Shown piece after piece: positions 1 to 9,503 of a stretch of 64,000 bases of DNA. Location: contig JAFQRW010000011.1 in the NCBI GenBank assembly GCA_017409875.1, positions 62,001 through 126,000 on the forward strand, read 5' to 3'. The position numbers and the translations under genes are program-made. The notes under the pieces were generated by a model. It was not told the origin of the DNA, made no database searches, and was given only the letters and a program-made list of their open reading frames with translations. The stretch comes from Clostridia bacterium (GTDB lineage: Bacteria; Bacillota; Clostridia; RGIG6154). Every line of letters starts with the position of its first letter. Positions within the stretch are counted from its first letter, which is position 1.

Positions 1-204
1 CCTGATTTAGTTATAAGAACTGCCGGGGAGTTAAGACTCAGTAATTTTCTTATCTGGCAGTCATCATATTCAGAGTTTTGGTTCACTGAAAAACTATGGC
101 CGGAATTTATGGAAGAAGATTTACAACAGGCTATTTGTGATTTTCAGGCGCGTAAACGCAAGTATGGTGGCTTGCTTGAAGTAGATAATAAAGCGGAGGA
201 ATAA
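1..204 (+). CDS. uppS: Undecaprenyl (isoprenyl) diphosphate synthase, C-terminal end only
   Basis: The first 67 codons of the window are the 3' end of an isoprenyl diphosphate synthase; the 5' part lies outside. The enzyme condenses isopentenyl diphosphate units onto farnesyl diphosphate to make the C55 lipid carrier used in wall synthesis. Visible family hallmarks are [11 protein letters not shown] (the conserved RTxGExRLSNF block), the [13 protein letters not shown] segment and the basic [10 protein letters not shown] tail. The stop codon is one base before the cdsA start, so the two are translationally close. The uppS-cdsA-dxr-rseP-ispG order is a common Firmicute arrangement, which supports the call. 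Confidence 0.95.
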   Translation, partial: PDLVIRTAGELRLSNFLIWQSSYSEFWFTEKLWPEFMEEDLQQAICDFQARKRKYGGLLEVDNKAEE

Positions 205-205
205 T

Positions 206-1015
206 ATGTTACAAAGAGTAATTACAGGTGCTTTGATAGCTGTTATTATAATTGCCATACTTTTTTCTAATGCTGCTGTTGTTAGTGCTTTTGTTGGATT
301 GCTTATTTTAGTGGCACAGTTTGAAATTTCTAAAGTTGTTGGCCTTGACAAAAAAGCTGAACTTGTTTGGTGCAACATATTATATTCTGCACTTTTTATA
401 ATTTTCATTTGTTTTGGGCAATTCAAATATATCGGTGTTCTTGCAGCGATATATATCGTTTTGCTATTCGTAGTTATGCTTTTTAACTATGAAAGAATTA
501 AGTTTTACGATCTGACTATTTCAATATTTTGTATGATATACATAACCGCGGCTATGCTTCATATTATCGTAGTAAGAAATATGGAGTTTGGCAACATCTA
601 TATTTTCGCAGTTTTTTTGGGTGCATTCGCAACAGATACATGTGCATATTTTATAGGAGTTTTGTTTGGTAAAAATAAACTTTGTGAGAAAATTAGCCCC
701 AAAAAGACAATAGAAGGAGCTTTGGGCGGTGAAATTGGCGTTATTTTGATAATGTTATTTTTTGGATATATTATAAATAAGATTACAAGTCTTAATGTGA
801 ATTATTTATTACTTGCTATTTTAGGTGCATTAAGCGGACTTGTATCGCAGTTGGGTGATTTGACAGCCTCTATAATTAAGAGGGAATTTAGTGTTAAAGA
901 TTACGGGCATATATTACCCGGACATGGTGGTGTTATGGATAGAATTGACAGCATCATTTTAACTGCACCGCTTGTATATTATTTTGTTACTTTTTTGCCG
1001 ATTTTTTCGGCGTAA
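206..1015 (+). CDS. cdsA: Phosphatidate cytidylyltransferase
   Basis: A 269-residue integral membrane protein with about eight hydrophobic segments. It converts phosphatidic acid and CTP to CDP-diacylglycerol, the branch point for phospholipid synthesis. The CDS signature lies near the C-terminus, around residues 219-246: an SIIKRE start, VKDYGHILPGHGG and then DRID, with the metal-binding aspartates present. The start ATG has the SD GCGGAGGA just upstream, overlapping the end of uppS. Length and topology are normal for the family. It sits between uppS and dxr in one tightly spaced operon. Confidence 0.96.
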   Translation: MLQRVITGALIAVIIIAILFSNAAVVSAFVGLLILVAQFEISKVVGLDKKAELVWCNILYSALFIIFICFGQFKYIGVLAAIYIVLLFVVMLFNYERIKFYDLTISIFCMIYITAAMLHIIVVRNMEFGNIYIFAVFLGAFATDTCAYFIGVLFGKNKLCEKISPKKTIEGALGGEIGVILIMLFFGYIINKITSLNVNYLLLAILGALSGLVSQLGDLTASIIKREFSVKDYGHILPGHGGVMDRIDSIILTAPLVYYFVTFLPIFSA

Positions 1016-1030
1016 ATATTTGGAGTTTAT

Positions 1031-2182
1031 ATGAAAAAGATTTCAATTCTTGGTTCTACAGGTTCAATCGGTACGCAAGCATTAGATGTTGTTGACAGAC
1101 AAAAAGATGAGTTTAAAGTTTGCGGCCTGTCTGCAAATAAAAATATTAAACTTTTAAGTGAACAAATCAGAAAATACAAACCTGAAAGTGCTGCTATTTT
1201 TGATGAATCACTTTACAAAGATCTTAAAACATCTGTAAACGATTGCGATACTAAAATTCTGTGCGGATTAGATGGTGTAAGAGAAGTTTCTGCTAATTCC
1301 GGTGCTGATATTGTTTTATCTGCGATTGTTGGTATTGCAGGACTTTTACCGACACTTGATGCTATTGATAATGGTATTGATATTGCTCTTGCAAACAAAG
1401 AGACGTTAGTTACAGCAGGAAAATTAGTTACTGATAGCGCAAAGAAAAAAGGTGTTAAGCTTTTACCTGTAGACAGTGAACACAGTGCTATATTTCAGTG
1501 CTTAAATGGTGAAAAACAAAAAAGTATAAAAAGAATTATCCTTACAGCTTCAGGCGGACCATTTTTTGGGAAAAAGCGCTTTGAACTTGAAAACGTAACT
1601 GTTTCAGATGCACTTAATCACCCTAATTGGAGTATGGGAAGCAAGATAACAATAGACAGTGCAACTCTTATGAATAAAGGTCTCGAATTTATAGAGGCAA
1701 AGTGGCTATTTGACGTTGAACCTGAAAAAATTGATATTGTTGTGCATAAACAGAGCATTATTCATTCAATGGTTGAGTTTACTGATGGAAGCATTCTTGC
1801 ACAGATGGGCAAACCTGATATGAGAACACCGATTAGCGTTGCTCTTAACTATCCGGACAGAGAAGTTTTGAATTCTTCTCCGTTGGATTTTTCTAAACTT
1901 AGTGCTCTTACATTTGATAAACCTGACTATATTACTTTCAAATGTCTTAGCCTTGCAATTGACACTGCAAAAATAGGCGGAACTGCTCCGGCATTTTTGA
2001 ATGGAGCAAATGAGGCTGCTGTTGAATTGTTTTTAAATGATAAAATCGGATTTTTAGATATTGGAGATTGCATTGAAGAAGCAATAAAATCTTATAAAAG
2101 CATTACAAACTATACTTTAAGTGATATTTTAACTGCGGATAAACAGGCAAGGGAGAAAATTTTGCAAATATGCGGAAGGTGA
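1031..2182 (+). CDS. dxr: 1-deoxy-D-xylulose 5-phosphate reductoisomerase
   Basis: This 383-residue enzyme carries out the first committed step of the MEP isoprenoid pathway: NADPH-dependent conversion of DXP to MEP. The NADPH-binding GSTGSIG is at residues 8-14. LANKETLVTAG, the metal-site PVDSEHSAIFQ and SGGPF lie in the middle, followed by NHPNWSMGSKITIDSATLMN. All are canonical. SD GGAG lies a few bases before the ATG. With ispG immediately downstream of rseP and ispH later in the window, three MEP-pathway genes are present here. Confidence 0.97.
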   Translation: MKKISILGSTGSIGTQALDVVDRQKDEFKVCGLSANKNIKLLSEQIRKYKPESAAIFDESLYKDLKTSVNDCDTKILCGLDGVREVSANSGADIVLSAIVGIAGLLPTLDAIDNGIDIALANKETLVTAGKLVTDSAKKKGVKLLPVDSEHSAIFQCLNGEKQKSIKRIILTASGGPFFGKKRFELENVTVSDALNHPNWSMGSKITIDSATLMNKGLEFIEAKWLFDVEPEKIDIVVHKQSIIHSMVEFTDGSILAQMGKPDMRTPISVALNYPDREVLNSSPLDFSKLSALTFDKPDYITFKCLSLAIDTAKIGGTAPAFLNGANEAAVELFLNDKIGFLDIGDCIEEAIKSYKSITNYTLSDILTADKQAREKILQICGR

Positions 2183-2186
2183 TTTT

Positions 2187-3194
2187 TTGTTAACTGTTGT
2201 TGTAGCTATCATAGTTTTTGGAATGTTAATTGGTGTTCACGAAGCGGGACACCTGATTGCTGCAAAACTGAATAAGGTTGAGGTTACTGAATTTGCTATT
2301 GGTATGGGACCGAAGATTTTTTCTTATCAGGGCAAAGAAACTTTATATTCACTCAGGCTGATACCGATTGGCGGATATTGCAAGCTTACGGGTGAGGACG
2401 ATAAAGTCGTTTCACCTGTTTCTTTTTCTGAAAAAAAACCGTTACAAAGACTAAGTGTTTTGGCTGCCGGAGCAATTATGAATCTTGTTTTAGGGTTTGT
2501 TGCTCTTGTTATTTTATTTAGCCCAAATCAATATATTTCTACACCTGTTGTAGATAAAGTTCTTGAAGAGGCTCCTGCATATTCTCAGGGGTTAGAACCG
2601 GGGGACAGGATTTTAAGTCTTAATTCTTCTGACGTTAAAATTGACTCGGATATTTCCTTTTTCCTCTATCGTAATGGTAATAAAGATATTGCAGTTACTG
2701 TAAAGCGAGGAGAGGAAAAATTAACTTTAAATATTACACCCATGTTGGATAATGGGACATACTATATCGGTTACACACCAAAACTTGTTGAAAACACTTT
2801 TTTTGAAACATTAAGGTATTCGTATCACTTTGAAGTATTTATTTCAAAAATGATAGTTGTTTCTATTGTTGATATGTTTACGGGAACCGTTTCAATAACC
2901 GAAACGTCCGGTCCGGTTGGAATTGTTAATGAAATTGGAAAAGCAGCACAACTTGGATTTAGAAATGTAATTTACCTTCTTGCTTTGATTTCTGTTAATT
3001 TAGGGTTGTTTAATCTTTTGCCGCTACCGGCTTTAGACGGGGGAAGAATATTTTTTGTTTTAATAGAATTTATCTTCCGAAAACCTGTTCCGCAAAAATA
3101 TGAGGCGTGGGTGCACGCACTTGGATTTTGTGCTTTGTTGGTACTGATGGTTCTAGTTACGTTTAATGATATATTTAAATTATTTGGCAATTAA
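2187..3194 (+). CDS. rseP: RIP-type zinc metalloprotease (site-2 protease)
   Basis: A 335-residue membrane protease that cleaves substrates within the membrane, such as anti-sigma factors and signal-peptide remnants. HEAGH (the HExxH zinc site) is at residues 18-22 in the first membrane segment. A PDZ-like domain follows at about 115-190, and the second active-site motif LPALDGGR is near 277-284 in the penultimate membrane helix. The start is TTG, chosen because GGAAGGTGA lies just upstream overlapping the end of dxr and the N-terminus begins directly with the first membrane helix. Its natural substrate here is not evident from the sequence. Confidence 0.95.
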   Translation: MLTVVVAIIVFGMLIGVHEAGHLIAAKLNKVEVTEFAIGMGPKIFSYQGKETLYSLRLIPIGGYCKLTGEDDKVVSPVSFSEKKPLQRLSVLAAGAIMNLVLGFVALVILFSPNQYISTPVVDKVLEEAPAYSQGLEPGDRILSLNSSDVKIDSDISFFLYRNGNKDIAVTVKRGEEKLTLNITPMLDNGTYYIGYTPKLVENTFFETLRYSYHFEVFISKMIVVSIVDMFTGTVSITETSGPVGIVNEIGKAAQLGFRNVIYLLALISVNLGLFNLLPLPALDGGRIFFVLIEFIFRKPVPQKYEAWVHALGFCALLVLMVLVTFNDIFKLFGN

Positions 3195-3206
3195 ATGAGG
3201 TTTACT

Positions 3207-4250
3207 ATGAGAAATACCAGAGAAATTCAAATAGGAAATATTAAAATAGGTGCAGGCAATAGAATTGCTATTCAATCTATGACAACAACAAAACCTTCAG
3301 ATTTAGAGCAAACTATCAGTCAGATTAAGGTGCTTGAATCTGCAGGTTGCGATATTGTTCGAGTTACTGTACCTACTGTTGATGATGCTAAATTTATAGA
3401 CAAAATTAAAGAAAAAATTTCAATTCCTTTAGTTGCAGATATACATTTTGATTATAAAATTGCTTTGGAATGTATTGAAAGAGGCATTGATAAAATAAGA
3501 ATTAATCCTGGAAATATTGGCGACAGAAACCGCGTTAAAGTATTAGCACAGAAAGCAAGCGCTTGTAATATACCAATACGAATTGGTGTAAACTCGGGCT
3601 CTGTTGATAAAGAAATATTAGAAAAGTACGGTGCACCAAATGAAGATGCTATGGTTGAGAGCGTTTTAAAGGAAATTAAAATTTTAGAAGATTGTGATTT
3701 TACAGATATTGTTCTTTCGCTAAAAGCATCAAATGTGATGACAACAGTTAAAGCCTACAGAAAAATATCCCAAATTGTTAATTACCCGTTACATATTGGA
3801 ATCACTGAGGCAGGAAGTGAATATTCGGGACTTGTTAAATCTTCTGTTGGGTTAGGAAGTCTCATTTTAGATGACATTGGTGATACTATGCGAGTTTCGC
3901 TTACTGCAGAACCTGAAAAAGAAATTTATGCAGCTAAAGAAATTCTTAAGGCATGTGGTAAGCTTGACAAAGGTGTTAATATTGTATCTTGCCCTACCTG
4001 CGGAAGATGCAACTATAATCTGATTGAGCTTGTTAAGAAAGTTGAACTATTAACTAAAAATATTGATAAAAACCTGACAGTTGCTGTTATGGGATGTATT
4101 GTTAACGGACCTGGTGAAGCAAAAGAAGCAGATCTTGGTGTTGCCGGCGGTCTTAACGAGTGTATTCTTTTTAAAAAAGGTCAGATTGTCAGGAAAATTC
4201 CCTTTAAAAATTTGTTAGATGAACTTATGAAAGAAATTATCGGAGCATAA
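3207..4250 (+). CDS. ispG: 4-hydroxy-3-methylbut-2-en-1-yl diphosphate synthase (flavodoxin)
   Basis: IspG (GcpE) catalyses the penultimate MEP-pathway step using a [4Fe-4S] cluster. The 347-residue form called here has the TIM-barrel start (REIQIGN, then IQSMTTTKPSD), the cluster region PTCGRCNYN and the downstream CIVNGPGEAKEAD with the third cluster cysteine. An in-frame ATG at 3195 touches the rseP stop. ATG 3207 is preferred because AATGAGG sits about seven bases before it, whereas nothing resembling an SD serves 3195. The coding ends are separated by one base from polC, so the operon continues. Confidence 0.96.
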   Translation: MRNTREIQIGNIKIGAGNRIAIQSMTTTKPSDLEQTISQIKVLESAGCDIVRVTVPTVDDAKFIDKIKEKISIPLVADIHFDYKIALECIERGIDKIRINPGNIGDRNRVKVLAQKASACNIPIRIGVNSGSVDKEILEKYGAPNEDAMVESVLKEIKILEDCDFTDIVLSLKASNVMTTVKAYRKISQIVNYPLHIGITEAGSEYSGLVKSSVGLGSLILDDIGDTMRVSLTAEPEKEIYAAKEILKACGKLDKGVNIVSCPTCGRCNYNLIELVKKVELLTKNIDKNLTVAVMGCIVNGPGEAKEADLGVAGGLNECILFKKGQIVRKIPFKNLLDELMKEIIGA

Positions 4251-4251
4251 A

Positions 4252-7200
4252 ATGAACTTTTTAGAACTTTTTAATGATGTGGTGGTATCGCCAATCATGC
4301 TTGTTACAAAAGTAACCAATATTAAATTAAAACCTGCTTCAAATTCGATGCAGGTTACTTTTACTGTTCCTGAAGAGCCTACCGATGCTGAAAAAAAAGA
4401 GCTCACTGATGCTATTTTGAATATTTATCCTGTAGACAGTGTTGATGCAACATTTAATGTCTTACCGCAAACCAAAAAAGTCAATCCTGTGCTTATCGGC
4501 AAACCACTGACAGGTGATGTTGAGATTGAAAAAATCTGCAATTTGGACCAGTATTACGGAAAGGCTGTAATTGAAGGCCTTGTTATTTCTACCGAAGAAA
4601 GAGAAACAAAAAGAGGTAAAATACTATTTAAATTTCAAGTAACTGACAAAACATCATCAATCACTTGCAAACTTCATATGACAAAGCCTGTTGCAGAAAA
4701 AATAAGCTCTCAGATTAAAACCGGAAAATATTTGAGAGTAATGGGCGAGGCATCGTATGATAAATATGATAACGAGGTTGGAATATTTGCTGATGCAGTT
4801 ACTATGATAGACGAGCCGCTTATTATAGACGACGCTGAGGAAAAAAGAGTTGAACTTCATTTACATACAAAAATGAGTGCTTTGGACAGCGTTATCGAAG
4901 TTGAAGATGCTGTAAAACGTGCTGCACAATGGGGTCACAAAGCGATTGCAATAACTGACCATGGTGTTGTGCAAGCATACCCGGATGCGTTGGATGCAGG
5001 CAAAAAGAATGGTGTGAAAATTATCTATGGCGCAGAGTGCTACCTTGTTGATGATGAAACCAAAATTGTAAAAGGATGCAAAAATTCCGGTTTAGATGAA
5101 AGCTTTATAGCTTTAGATATTGAAACAACTGGTTTAAGTCCGCTTACATCTTCAATCATTGAAATCGGTGCTGTAAAAATTGAAAAGGGTCAGATAACTG
5201 ATACTTATAGTCAGCTAATCGATCCCGGATTTCAAATCAGCAGCTTTACCACAGATTTAACCGGAATCACCAACGATATGTTATTGGGTATGCCTGACAT
5301 AAAAACTGCGCTACCTGAGTTTTTAGATTTTGCAGGAGACTTGCCGATTATTGCGCACAATGCTGATTTTGATTGCGGTTTTATTAAATATAATTGCGAT
5401 AAACTAGGCCTTACTTTTTCTAATACATCTATCGATACGTTAGAGCTTTGCAAAAGCACTCTTCCAGACTTGAAAAAGTTTAAGCTCGATATTGTTGCAA
5501 AATATTTTAAAATTAATATGGGAAGTCACCACAGAGCATTTGATGATGCAAGAACTTGTGGTATGATTTTTATAAAATCAAAAGAAACACTTGCAAAATT
5601 AGGCGTTGAAAATATTCAGCAGATAAATGCAAAATTTGTTCATTCTGATTACACTAAAGCAAATACATATCATATTGTTCTTTTAGTAAAGAATCAGACT
5701 GGTATGAAAAATTTGTATAGAATTATCTCCGAGTCACATCTTAATTATTTTTATAAAAGACCGAGAGTTCCTAAAAGAATACTTTCTCAGTACAGAGAAG
5801 GTTTAATTGTAGGTTCAGCATGCGAAGCAGGGGAACTGTTTCGGTCAGTTGTTGACGGTAAATGTCATGATGAATTGAGAAATATTGCTGAGTTTTACGA
5901 TTATCTTGAAATACAGCCGATAGGTAACAATAGGTTTATGTTAGAAGATGGCACTGTTGATAGCGTAGAGCAGTTGCAAGATTTTAATAGAATAATTATT
6001 GACCTTGCTAAAGAGATGAATAAACCCTATGTTGCTACTTGCGATGCTCACTTTTTAGATCCTGATGATAAGATTTTCAGGGCAATAATTCAAGCTGGTC
6101 AAAAGTATAAAGATGCAGATAATCAAGCTCCACTTTATTTTAGAAACACAACTGATATGCTAAAGGAATTTGAATATCTTGATGAAGAAACTGCCTATAA
6201 TGCGGTAGTTAAAAACACAAATTTAATTGCCGATATGATAGAGGATGATTTACAACCTATTCCTAAAAAAACGTATGCGCCTAAAATTGACGGAGCTGAG
6301 GATGACGTTAGAAATATTTCATACAAAACTGCTCACGAGATTTATGGTGAAGATATTCCTCAGTTTGTTCTTGACCGAATGGAAAAAGAACTTAATTCGA
6401 TTATTAATAACGGATTTTCAGTTATGTATGTAATTGCCCAAAAATTGGTTTGGAAGTCTTTGGAAGATGGGTATTTGGTTGGTTCGCGTGGTTCTGTTGG
6501 ATCGTCATTTATAGCGTTTTTAATGAAAATTACCGAGGTGAATTCACTCTGCCCTCATTATGTGTGTCCTAATTGTAAGCATAATGAGTTTATAACTGAC
6601 GGCAAATATGCTTGCGGTGTGGACATGCCTGATAAGGATTGCCCTGTGTGCGGCACAAAAATGAATAAGGACGGGTTTGATATTCCGTTTGAAACTTTTC
6701 TTGGTTTTCACGGCGAAAAAGACCCTGATATTGATCTTAACTTTTCAGGAGAGTATCAGGCAAAAGCTCATAAATACCTTGAAAACTTTTTTGGAAGCGA
6801 TCACGTGTTCAAGGCGGGAACTATTTCTACTCTTGCAGATAAAACTGCATACGGATATGTTGTCAACTATCTTTCAGAGAGAAATATTGTTGCTACCAAT
6901 GCCGAGAAAAACCGCCTTACAATAGGTTGTACCGGAGTTAGAAAGACTACAGGTCAGCACCCAGGTGGTATGGTGGTTGTTCCTGATGATATGGATATTT
7001 ACGATTTTTGTCCAATACACAGACCCGCAGATAAAACTGATGTTGATATCATAACAACCCACTTCGATTATAGTAAAATGAAGGGTACGCTTTTAAAATT
7101 TGATATATTAGGACATGACGACCCTACTGTTTTGCGTATGCTCTCCGATATCACTGGAATTGATGTTCAGAAAATACCGCTTGACGACCAGGATGTTATG

Positions 7201-8163
7201 AGTTTGTTCTCCAGTAATAAGATGCTGAAATATAAAGATGAACTCTATGACGAAGAGTATAATGAAATCATTGGAACTAATGGTTTACCTGAGTTTGGAA
7301 CTGGTTTTACTAAACAAATGTTGTTAGATACTTTGCCTACTACGTTTGGCGAATTAATAAGAATTTCAGGACTTTCACATGGTACTGACGTGTGGCTTAA
7401 TAATGCACAGGATTTAGTCCGTAATAAAATTGCCACTTTAAAAGAAGTAATTTGTACACGTGATGATATTATGGTAAATCTTATGTATATGGGTATGGAT
7501 GCACAAGATGCATTTGACATAATGGAATTTACAAGAAAAGGTAAATTTGCTCAGCATCAGGAATACATACCCAGAATGAAAGCAAGTAAAGTTCCTGACT
7601 GGTACATTGATTCTTGCCTTAAGATTAAGTATATGTTCCCAAAGGCACATGCAGCGGCGTATGTTATGATGGCATTCAGAATTGCGTGGTTTAAGGTTCA
7701 CAAACCTCTTGCTTTTTATATGACATATTTTACTGTGCGTGCAGACTTGTTTGATGCAAGTATTATGACAAAAGGGATAGAAAGAACACGACAAGAGATT
7801 AAAAAGCTTAGAGACAGTACTGAAAAACTTTCTGTTAAAGACTCTTCCGTGCTTACAATTTTAGAAGTTTGTAATGAAATGTATACAAGAGGCTTTGAAT
7901 TTGCTAAAATTGATTTATATAAGTCGGATGCAGTTAAATTCTTGCTTGATGAAAATGAGAAAATTTTACCTCCTCTTTCTGCTATGCCGGGACTTGGCGA
8001 AAATGCAGCTAAATCTATTGCAGAGGCAAGAGTAGACGGTGAATTTACTTCTATTGAAGACCTTAGAATGAGAAGTGGCGTTAATAAGACAGCAATCGAG
8101 GTTTTACGACAGGAAGGTTGCCTTGACGGAATGCAGGAATCTGCACAGATTACATTTTTTTAG
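4252..8163 (+). CDS. polC: DNA polymerase III alpha subunit, PolC type
   Basis: The main replicative polymerase of low-GC Gram-positives, 1303 residues. Domain order: a short N-terminal region and OB fold; a PHP domain beginning ELHLHTKMSALDS near residue 200 and interrupted, as in all PolC, by a DnaQ-like 3'-5' exonuclease (FIALDIETTGL near 284, HHRAFDDARTCG near 425); a zinc finger with CPHYVCPNC and CPVCGTK around 766-805; the polymerase palm with catalytic DPDIDLNF near 823; and a C-terminal helix-hairpin-helix region. The protein is somewhat shorter than the well-known Bacillus PolC, mainly because its N-terminal domain is reduced. All catalytic acids appear present. Confidence 0.98.
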   Translation: MNFLELFNDVVVSPIMLVTKVTNIKLKPASNSMQVTFTVPEEPTDAEKKELTDAILNIYPVDSVDATFNVLPQTKKVNPVLIGKPLTGDVEIEKICNLDQYYGKAVIEGLVISTEERETKRGKILFKFQVTDKTSSITCKLHMTKPVAEKISSQIKTGKYLRVMGEASYDKYDNEVGIFADAVTMIDEPLIIDDAEEKRVELHLHTKMSALDSVIEVEDAVKRAAQWGHKAIAITDHGVVQAYPDALDAGKKNGVKIIYGAECYLVDDETKIVKGCKNSGLDESFIALDIETTGLSPLTSSIIEIGAVKIEKGQITDTYSQLIDPGFQISSFTTDLTGITNDMLLGMPDIKTALPEFLDFAGDLPIIAHNADFDCGFIKYNCDKLGLTFSNTSIDTLELCKSTLPDLKKFKLDIVAKYFKINMGSHHRAFDDARTCGMIFIKSKETLAKLGVENIQQINAKFVHSDYTKANTYHIVLLVKNQTGMKNLYRIISESHLNYFYKRPRVPKRILSQYREGLIVGSACEAGELFRSVVDGKCHDELRNIAEFYDYLEIQPIGNNRFMLEDGTVDSVEQLQDFNRIIIDLAKEMNKPYVATCDAHFLDPDDKIFRAIIQAGQKYKDADNQAPLYFRNTTDMLKEFEYLDEETAYNAVVKNTNLIADMIEDDLQPIPKKTYAPKIDGAEDDVRNISYKTAHEIYGEDIPQFVLDRMEKELNSIINNGFSVMYVIAQKLVWKSLEDGYLVGSRGSVGSSFIAFLMKITEVNSLCPHYVCPNCKHNEFITDGKYACGVDMPDKDCPVCGTKMNKDGFDIPFETFLGFHGEKDPDIDLNFSGEYQAKAHKYLENFFGSDHVFKAGTISTLADKTAYGYVVNYLSERNIVATNAEKNRLTIGCTGVRKTTGQHPGGMVVVPDDMDIYDFCPIHRPADKTDVDIITTHFDYSKMKGTLLKFDILGHDDPTVLRMLSDITGIDVQKIPLDDQDVMSLFSSNKMLKYKDELYDEEYNEIIGTNGLPEFGTGFTKQMLLDTLPTTFGELIRISGLSHGTDVWLNNAQDLVRNKIATLKEVICTRDDIMVNLMYMGMDAQDAFDIMEFTRKGKFAQHQEYIPRMKASKVPDWYIDSCLKIKYMFPKAHAAAYVMMAFRIAWFKVHKPLAFYMTYFTVRADLFDASIMTKGIERTRQEIKKLRDSTEKLSVKDSSVLTILEVCNEMYTRGFEFAKIDLYKSDAVKFLLDENEKILPPLSAMPGLGENAAKSIAEARVDGEFTSIEDLRMRSGVNKTAIEVLRQEGCLDGMQESAQITFF

Positions 8164-8248
8164 TATATCATAGTTAATTTTTGCATAAATATAACATATA
8201 ACTATACGCGTGTGAAATGCTTGATTTTCATGCTTTAGGAGGGTATTT

Positions 8249-8890
8249 ATGGAAAAATTGTTTACTAACAATGAGGTGCGACTTGAGGGGATTGTCGATA
8301 GTGTCCCTGAGTACAGCCATGAGATATATGGTGAAGGTTTCTGCAAGCTGACATTAAAAGTTCCGAGGCTCAGCGATAATTATGACAGTATAATTCTGAC
8401 AGTTTCTGAAAGAATGCTTAGTAACTTTGATTTGTATATCGGAAGATATATGCAAGTTGATGGCCAGTTTCGTTCATACAATAATTATTCAAGTGAGGGA
8501 AACAAACTGATACTTACTGTGTTTGTAAAAAACATTTACGACATGACAGAGGATTTTGATTCTCCTAATTCGATTTATTTAAATGGGTTTATTTGCAAAC
8601 CTCCCGTGTATCGAACAACACCGTTTGGCAGAGAAATATGCGATGTTTTAGTAGCAGTAAACAGACAGTATGGTAAGTCTGATTATATCCCATGCATAAC
8701 ATGGGGAAGAAATGCTAAATTTACCGGAAACCTTGAGGTTGGTACTAATATAAAAATGTGGGGCAGGATTCAAAGCAGAAACTATAAGAAGAAAATTTCT
8801 GAAGAAGAATTTGTTGATAAAACTGCCTATGAAGTTTCTGTAACTAAGCTTGAAATAGTGAAATCTGAACAATTTAGTGAAAATATGTAA
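8249..8890 (+). CDS. Single-stranded DNA-binding-like protein with two OB folds
   Basis: A 213-residue protein with two SSB-like OB domains, roughly residues 5-100 (NEVRLEGIVDSVPEYS through GRYMQVDGQFRSYNN) and 108-205 (SIYLNGFICKPPVYRTTPFGREICDVLVAVNR through the CITWGRNAKF segment). The second half has the typical SSB look (change of function from DNA-strand sheets, then VxxxWG). It lacks the acidic C-terminal tail of housekeeping SSB, so it is probably an auxiliary SSB. A strong SD, GGAGGG, precedes the ATG. It lies between polC and the rimP operon and ends just before the rimP promoter. Confidence 0.75.
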   Translation: MEKLFTNNEVRLEGIVDSVPEYSHEIYGEGFCKLTLKVPRLSDNYDSIILTVSERMLSNFDLYIGRYMQVDGQFRSYNNYSSEGNKLILTVFVKNIYDMTEDFDSPNSIYLNGFICKPPVYRTTPFGREICDVLVAVNRQYGKSDYIPCITWGRNAKFTGNLEVGTNIKMWGRIQSRNYKKKISEEEFVDKTAYEVSVTKLEIVKSEQFSENM

Positions 8891-8907
8891 AAAATCTTTA
8901 TAAACAC

Positions 8908-8936
8908 TTGATTTTTTTAATTTAATGTGGTACAAT
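8908..8936 (+). promoter_or_regulatory. Sigma-A promoter of the rimP-nusA-infB operon
   Basis: TTGATT and TACAAT are separated by exactly 17 bases, with a TG one base before the -10 (extended -10). It sits between the SSB-like gene and rimP and is the only strong promoter visible for the long translation operon. Confidence 0.8.
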
Positions 8937-8962
8937 GCTATTAACATAAGATTTTACCAAAG

Positions 8963-8982
8963 GAGTGGGCAAAAGCTCACTC
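8963..8982 (+). promoter_or_regulatory. Hairpin in the rimP leader
   Basis: GAGTGGGC, loop AAAA and GCTCACTC form an 8-bp stem with one G-U pair, about 25 bases after the promoter -10 and about 40 bases before the rimP ATG, followed by TTTT. A short stem of this kind ahead of rimP is common in Firmicutes. It could be an attenuator-like element or a protein-binding site; the T run is too short for a firm terminator call. Confidence 0.6.
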
Positions 8983-9024
8983 TTTTGCGTTGTAATTAGT
9001 GTTTTAAACATTTCAGGAGGTATT

Positions 9025-9489
9025 ATGGCTAATAAAGTTGAAGAAATTGTCGAAAAGCTTGCCGAAAAAGTAGCTCATCCGCTCGGTATTATAATTTATG
9101 ATGTTGAGTTTAAAAAAGAAGGTTCTGAGTATTTTTTAAGAGTGTATATCGATAGAGAAGAATCTGCTGTATCGATTGATGATTGTGAGGCAGTTTCACG
9201 TCCACTAAGTGACCTTTTGGATGAAGAGGACCCTATACAGCAGGCATATTATCTTGAAGTGTCTTCTCCTGGGTTAGAGAGGAAATTGAAAAAGCAACGT
9301 GATTTTGACAGATTTATTGGAGAAAATGTCAATGTTAGTTTTTATGGGTCTTACGAGGGTAATAAAAACATTATTGGCAAACTTGGTAAAAGAAACGATT
9401 CTTCAACTCAGTTAGAGTTAGAAGATGGTAATATAATTGAAATTCCAAATGAAAAAATTTCATCAGTAAGATTAACTATTGATTTTTGA
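9025..9489 (+). CDS. rimP: Ribosome maturation factor RimP
   Basis: A 154-residue 30S-subunit assembly factor. The N-terminal alpha/beta domain (VEEIVEKLAEKVAHPLG, then IIIYDVEFKKEG) and the conserved DDCEAVSRPLSDLLDEEDPI and YYLEVSSPGLERKLKK stretches are clear, followed by a small Sm-like beta domain. An in-frame start exists at 8965 inside the leader hairpin, but ATG 9025 is preferred because AGGAGG lies four bases upstream and matches the family N-terminus. It is the first gene of the rimP-nusA-infB operon. Confidence 0.95.
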   Translation: MANKVEEIVEKLAEKVAHPLGIIIYDVEFKKEGSEYFLRVYIDREESAVSIDDCEAVSRPLSDLLDEEDPIQQAYYLEVSSPGLERKLKKQRDFDRFIGENVNVSFYGSYEGNKNIIGKLGKRNDSSTQLELEDGNIIEIPNEKISSVRLTIDF

Positions 9490-9503
9490 GGAGGTAACAT
9501 AAG

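Noticed and set aside
7438-7794. Minus-strand open frames inside polC
   Set aside because: Cys/His-rich translations that mirror sense codons of the polymerase; no SD and no plausible domain.
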